NCBI GenBank assembly: GCA_004352715.1
Contig: SCFE01000070.1
Span: 1,084,873-1,148,872 of the forward strand
Length of the DNA stretch: 64,000 bases
Source of the DNA: Hofstenia miamia
Taxonomy: Eukaryota > Xenacoelomorpha > Acoela
Direction of reading: 5' to 3'
Both the position numbers and the translations under genes were made by a program. This document shows positions 58,871 to 64,000 of the stretch, one piece after another. Below the pieces are notes generated by a model, which worked only from the letters and a program-made list of their open reading frames with translations, ran no database searches and was not told the DNA's origin. Within the stretch, counting starts at the first letter, position 1. Every line of letters begins with the position of its first letter.

Positions 58871-59229
58871 TGATGTTCTGCAAATTTACATACAAAATTT
58901 TCGATTTGGGTAATAAAAACTAGAAAAAAGGCGGATAAACTAATAAACTTTGTATTAATTTCTTTGCATTATGTCACAATTGCAGTAATATACAGGTATC
59001 AATGAAAGGCTGTCTTTAAATGTACGAATAACTTTGAAAAAGTATTATCAAAAAACCTCTCTTCGCTTACAGTTTAAAATAGCAAATTGAGACACTAATT
59101 CAATAATTTCCATTTTGAAAACGGTATTGATAAGTGTACAAATTTCTTGTAATGTTTTGCTGAGTCACTACGATCTTAGCAAGGTCGACACATTGAAGTT
59201 AATGCTAGATGGGGAATTTATCTTTCTTA
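58871..59229. other. No feature recognised
   Basis: AT-rich spacer between the GIY-YIG fragment and the hAT relic. Confidence 0.4.
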
Positions 59230-60165
59230 GGCCTAATAACAAGCACCATATTACGAGGTATCATCAGTGATATTAAGAAAGCTAATTACTATGCTATCAT
59301 AGCAGACGAGAGAACTGATGTTTCTGTGGAAGAGCAACTATCAATATGTATTCGTTATTCGTTGGGTGTCACATGATTACCAGGTCCATGAAGGTTTTGT
59401 AGGCCTGTACGCTGTGCATTCCACGATGGCTGATGATATCGAGAAAGTCATTCTTTATGTGTTGTGCAGGCTGAACTTACCTCTGGAAAGTTGTGGAGGT
59501 CAGGCATATGATAGCGCTCAAAACATGTCGGGTCTTTACACCGTCGTGTCAACAAGAATTCTGGGAAAAGAACCTCGAGCTCTTTACGTGCACTGTTCTC
59601 ACAAAACCTCAATCTGGTGCTTCAGGATGTGGCTAAGGTATCGTCTTTGATTATGGTGGCTCTTGACTTTGCACAAGATTTGGGCGCCTTTATACACTGT
59701 TCTTTGAAACGAAAAAACATCTTTGAAGACATTTTTCCAAGTAAATATCCAGTGGGACTGGGAGCATCAAGCCGCTCTGTCCGACACGGTGGCTTCCCTA
59801 ATCAAACACTATAGAACTCTTCTGGAGGAACTTGACATTATTAAAGCTGAAAACTCTGAAGGAGGTCGTAAGGCTATGGGCTTTTTGTCATGTATGCAAC
59901 GATTCAGTTTGTTCTTTGGAATGAAACTTTCTTATCTGATTTTCACAGCTGCTGAGCAAATCACCACCTCCTTTGAGCGCAAGGATATATCAATAGATTA
60001 CCTTACCACGCTCACTGCGTCTTTAAGGTCGTATTATTTTTCCCTTAGCGCAGATGATCAGTCTGACTGATCCTCCAGATATGCAACGCGTAAGGAAAGC
60101 ACCGTTGTGCATTTAAGATGGAGCTCCTTGCACGTGTATTTAGAGCCGAAGGAAGCTTTGGGTAG
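59230..60165 (+). pseudogene. hAT/DUF4371-type transposase relic, 5' part
   Basis: Plus-strand pieces in shifting frames read YYAIIADERTDVSVEEQLSI, CIRYSLG, then GGQAYDSAQNMSGLYTVVST, PRALYVHCSHK, later LDIIKAENSEGGRKAMGFLS, and ITTSFERKDISIDYLTTLTA. These are the DDE-region blocks of hAT-like proteins annotated as zinc-finger MYM-like or DUF4371 (ADExxDVS...EQLS; GYDGAxxMSG; YVHC). Several frameshifts and stops. It resumes at 61252. Confidence 0.78.
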
Positions 60166-61250
60166 ACAATATTGTAATATCATTTACCAGGCATTATCAC
60201 TGTTTATCTACTGTTACTTTATAACGTTAGCTGTGTTATTGCGGGTAAGGATTTACTTGTTACTGCTTGACTAGTTTCCTCTGTTACGTTATGTAATCTC
60301 GGACTAGCTATTCACTTTTTAGGTGACGAAGCCATGCTGTAACCTCTATAACGATCTTCCAATTGGGCATCTGCCCAAAGCGAATCTCCACATCCAGTTT
60401 CACCATTCCATCCGATGTTTGAGGACCACTTTTCAGCTCAATCAAGATAGCTTATGTGTACCCTACATTAGCTCGGTGCTTACTCAAGACACGACACAAC
60501 TCGACTTAAACTCTATTGTGTGAAAGTGTTATATCTATTTGCAACCTGAACTGTTACTAGTTGTTCGTTAAATATTCTGTCTAAATGTACCCATTACCGA
60601 AATATATTGGCTTATTTAAATATATTTTGTTCGAACAACTTCCTAACCTACATTTATACTTTATTACATGTATGGTCACTTTATCTTTTGAAAATGTAAT
60701 AGTCTATTGTTGTCTAGCATATATTCATTGTTTCGTAGTGTTTGTGTTATCATGTGGGGGCCGGACCATACTGTTTTCAACTTCCAGACTTGGTTTGTGT
60801 CTATGAGTTTAATCAGTGTTAATGCGTATACTTTATTGCCTACCTTGTGTGTGTGACCATAGATTTTTTTATTATAATTGCTTTGCTGTCTCACTGCCGA
60901 CTTTTTTATATTAGGACACATCAGCTCAACATTGTATTAAATAATCAAACTGTAAATGAAAAGCAAAATAAGAATTCTGAGTAAAATTCTTTATCAAATT
61001 CTTACAGTAAGTTTCAATCTATTTATAGTAATTCCAAAAGAAGTACCTGTCGATTCAAATTTGAACTTTCTGCCAAGATGGCGGCTATAAAATAATGTAA
61101 GCGTCATTTAGTCAAAAGTATTTTTATGGACAGACACAAATATCTCTTTTTTGACACATGTTATTTTCTTGGTTGCATTTTACAAATAAATCTGAAATAA
61201 TAGCAATTGATTTAATTATAATATTTTTAATCAACTTCTTTTCGATCTTA
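60166..61250 (-). mobile_element. Gypsy-like LTR retrotransposon fragment inserted in the hAT relic
   Basis: Minus strand 60921-60676 encodes YNKKIYGHTHKVGNKVYALT, then KLKTVWSGPHMITQTLRNNE and YMLDN. This fits the C-terminal end of a Ty3/Gypsy integrase (Y-D-x-K...VGDxVYL...K-L...W-x-GPYxV...Y-x-I). Sequence on both sides belongs to the hAT relic, so this is probably a nested insertion. I could not define LTRs or a target duplication, so the outer bounds are approximate. Confidence 0.6.
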
Positions 61251-61251
61251 G

Positions 61252-61410
61252 TTTCTTCTTGCGACGTTTGCAGCTTATTTCCGATTTATTTGGATGATGC
61301 TACAATATTTTGATGCTTGTATTGAGTTGATTGACAAGCGGTTTTCCTCTACTCCTGGACTGGTGCTGTTGGGAAACAGAGAAGCCTTTGATGGTATCTG
61401 GGAGTGGTAA
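61252..61410 (+). pseudogene. hAT/DUF4371-type transposase relic, 3' part
   Basis: Encodes AYFRFIWMMLQYFDACIELI then DKRFSS, close to the family block YYRxxYFEALDLxIxxLxxRF that follows the DDE blocks in these hAT-like proteins. It continues the relic broken at about 60165. A good acceptor-like TCTTAG precedes it, but the content argues for transposon, not an exon. Confidence 0.5.
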
Positions 61411-62708
61411 TTCTTTTGACAACTTTTAGAGCCTGAGGAAAGCTCTCGGTATCTCGCGAAAGATCGTATTCAGCATTGCAAAAAGTGAAAACAGTGTGTA
61501 CGCTCATCCATGACACAGCCGCGCCTGAATCATATAATGAAGTTGAATGCTCACAAATTTTGAACAGATGTCGTGGATATTTTTAAAATTCGATAAGAGT
61601 TTGCCTCCAGTAACTCGAACAGCCGCCTATCTTTTGTTTAGTTTAATTCATTGTATTTGTAGTTCAATTGGAGCTACCAAGGGCCTACTGTAATCACGGC
61701 CTCGCGATTTGCTGCAAAATTAACATAAATGATGTCACAAAAATACTTCACTGCATGCCAGGATTCAATGTAACTTGTTACTTTATATCAAAGCAAAGAA
61801 TTTGCTATTTTACACATCACTATTTTTTTGAAATGAATTTATATTTTCTGAAAACTGTAAAAACTACATTAAAATAGAATGAGGCCATTAACCATAAGCA
61901 ATCACATATATATATATATATATCAAAATATATGATTAATGGCATCTAAATCCAAGTAAATAGACCTACTCAAACGGAAATGATGTTTTAACTGTTCTAA
62001 TTTGATATGCAACATTTCTAGACATTGAGTTCACGTTGTTTGGTGAACCCTTTTTTTGTTTCGAAGTAAATGGAATGTTTGTAGGTCCACAAAGCTGAAG
62101 TAATTTCTTTATATTCTGAGTATTGCATTCTTGGACAAAAATTGTACATCGATTTTCTAATTGCAATACCAATTTTTCCTTTTCTTTTTTTGTACTGCAT
62201 GTCACCAGGCCATGATTAAAGTAGGCACTAAGCAACCTCACCAGTAGATGTGTCAATAGACAATGACTTCCAAATTGAAAGGAAAGAATTTTTGAAAATG
62301 CAATTGTGTTACCATCAAATAAAAATAACAAATCTGCAAAACATGTCGCTTATTGATAATTTAATATCAAGAATCTCACCAACAACAAACTTAATATATA
62401 TATATATTGCTGTTTCTCTACTTTCCCCTAGAGTCCTCAATCCATTCTTGGAATTTAAAGATTTGCAGTTGTGATCAATTCCGCTTTTTGTCTATGTGCT
62501 TTTACAACTTCTCATTCTATCTCTGGTACCTCACTTCAGCGTAGACTCCTTCCGAGCCTTACTGTGCCCTACTTACACTAAACCCATCCGCATGTATAGT
62601 CTAACCTATTTACTCTGTATTTAATTCCATTGCTAATTCAATTGTCAGGATTGTAATATAATGCATGTAGGATGACATCAACTTTCTAATGGTTATCAAA
62701 ATTTGCAG
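61411..62708. other. Region upstream of the metalloprotease exon
   Basis: Contains (TA)n at 61907-61923 and 62394-62406 and a short diverged inverted similarity between 61672-61715 and 62195-62240. Upstream exons of the metalloprotease (signal peptide, first half of the propeptide) were not found here. Confidence 0.4.
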
Positions 62709-63970
62709 GTAAATTTGTTACATTACATATTATATGCGTTCCCACCATAAATTTACAATTTTTGAAAGAACAAAAGTCAACTCAAAGTTTCACAAAAGCA
62801 CCATATTGTACTATGGATTATTATGGTAGAGTAAATATTACAACAGATTGGAGCGGTCAACTAAAATTATCCCTTCTCAACCAAACACTAGGTCTTTTCC
62901 TTACAGCAACTGTTTATGGAGAGAATGAGATAACATACATTGGAATGAATGATAATGTAACATGGCTGAAATGTATTCTTCCACTTTGTACCGGGTATTT
63001 TTCTTTTGATGGAGAGCAGTATTTCTCACTAAGAAATGATGGCACAAACCATTTTGCATCTAAAAGCAGTTCCAGTATCATACATAATAAGACAACCCGA
63101 GAGAAAAGTCTATTACCAATATTCAAAAAACGTTTGTATATTGAGTATGCAGTGGTAATTGATCAATCTGTAATGAAAGAATATTCATTTAATGAAACAT
63201 TAATTAAGATTGATGTTTTAGAAATTGTGTCAATGGCAAGAAAGCATTTGTACAATCCATTTAAAATAGATTTAGTTCTTGTTGAATTAATTTATTGGAA
63301 GTCTGATCAACTTAAACCTACGTCAAATTTGAGGCAGAAAATAGATGGTTTTAAGCAGTGGATTAAAAATCACAATTTTTCTAATGCTCATGACGTTGTT
63401 CATTTGTATACGAACAATTTGCCAAACGATGTGTTAGGATATACGCCAAAGCATGCAAGAATTTGTAACAATGAACTCTCTTCTGCGATAATAAAATTCA
63501 ACAAATCTAAAAAAAGATTTTTAGCATTAACAGTTGCCCATGAAATTGCTCATTTGTTTTCCCTGAAGCATGATGACGATTTGGTTGGGTGCAACACAAC
63601 CTATTGTGCTATGGCTGCATACTTCGACGGTGAAACTAATTGTTGGTCATTGTGCTCCAAGGAAACGATGATTGATTACCTTAGTAGAGGTGGAGGTAAA
63701 TGTACACATAACATTCCTTCAGAATCAGTTAGATTCTGTGGTAACGGTATTATTGAATATAATGAGGAATGTGATTGCTTTGGCTCCCAATGCAAGTATG
63801 ATTGTTGTGGCAAAGAAGACTGTAAATACAACAAAACACTGTTATCCTGCGATAAATCTAAAAACTCTTGTCGATGGTTTATACATTGCCCAGCAAAAAT
63901 TCCTAAAGGAGCTGATAAGCCAAATGTGACGTTGCAACAACTGCTTGATTGGCAGCCCAAAAATAAATAA
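62709..63970 (+). CDS. ADAM/reprolysin (M12B) metalloprotease, 3'-terminal exon
   Basis: Acceptor TTTGCAG ends at 62708; the frame is open from there to TAA at 63968, about 420 residues. Order: second half of an ADAM propeptide (KFVTLHIICVP, then PYCTMDYYGRVNITTDWSG); a basic KKR site before the catalytic domain (RLYIEYAVVID); the zinc motif HEIAHLFSLKHD at 63539-63574 with catalytic Glu and three His; Met-turn CAM (Met at 63611); WSLCSKETMIDYL; then a disintegrin start FCGNGIIEYNEECDC at 63734. The disintegrin part stops after about 75 residues, with no complete second half, Cys-rich domain or membrane helix, so the product looks secreted. Around ten N-x-S/T sites agree with that. The first exon(s) with the signal peptide are outside or unrecognised. 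Substrate unknown. Confidence 0.85.
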
Positions 63971-64000
63971 GGCTAAAAAGTTTGTTATGTTCTTCGAAAA
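63971..64000 (+). other. Start of the metalloprotease 3' UTR
   Basis: Thirty bases after the stop; the window ends before any polyadenylation signal. Confidence 0.5.

Noticed and set aside
61252-61410. Alternative last exon of SIDT (acceptor present, phase 0 compatible)
   Set aside because: The true terminal exon with the LDDD tail is at 56285. This peptide instead fits the YYRxxYFEALDLxI block of hAT-like proteins whose earlier blocks lie just upstream.
61672-62240. Inverted pair of AYxNHGLxxC-encoding patches
   Set aside because: The similarity covers only about 45 diverged bases and does not extend; too weak to call an element.

Overview
The window is AT-rich, intron-bearing animal DNA, most likely from a non-vertebrate metazoan. 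Supporting signs are GT-AG exons scattered over tens of kilobases, long (TA)n microsatellites, and a mixed load of decayed non-LTR retrotransposons, Tc1/mariner, piggyBac, hAT, Gypsy and GIY-YIG retroelement pieces. I cannot name the species. It is a draft scaffold, with seven long N runs (two of exactly 1000 N) and eight single-N joins. At least five of those joins sit beside repeated sequence that looks like unmerged contig overlap or allelic contigs.

The left end (1-4980) is retrotransposon debris. It holds a plus-strand LINE reverse-transcriptase tail, and a minus-strand LINE whose two conserved ends flank a 1000-N gap. Two tRNA-like Pol III heads precede the minus-strand LINE, followed by a CR1/jockey-like RT remnant.

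The main gene is a SID-1/SIDT family membrane protein (systemic RNAi dsRNA channel / SIDT1-SIDT2, CREST superfamily), plus strand, 5551-56347, about 50.8 kb. I could place 19 exons by splice sites, phase and family similarity: signal peptide, luminal/extracellular domain, TM1, the conserved multi-TM core with the Ser / His-Asp / HxxxH set, and a terminal exon ending in an acidic LDDD tail with I-H-V-F. Two parts are missing: the cytosolic loop after TM1, and about 30 residues between exons 15 and 16. Most of the remaining window up to 56 kb is intron of this gene. The introns contain a TIR-bounded mariner (46522-47833), a TIR-bounded piggyBac remnant (51688-52967), a 160-bp hAT-type MITE (21573-21732), LINE fragments, a Tc1 transposase piece, and a 33-bp minisatellite.

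Right of the gene (56348-62708) there is an imperfect ~200-bp hairpin, a minus-strand GIY-YIG endonuclease domain from a Penelope-like or similar retroelement, and a hAT-like transposase relic split by a Gypsy-like integrase fragment. The last 1.3 kb (62709-63970) is a large 3'-terminal exon of an ADAM/reprolysin (M12B) metalloprotease. It has an intact zinc-binding motif, a Met-turn and a truncated disintegrin-like tail. I saw no CRISPR array, genuine tRNA or rRNA gene. The biologically richest items are the SIDT gene with its paired 81-nt exons, the tandem tRNA-like heads in front of a LINE, and the short-disintegrin metalloprotease.
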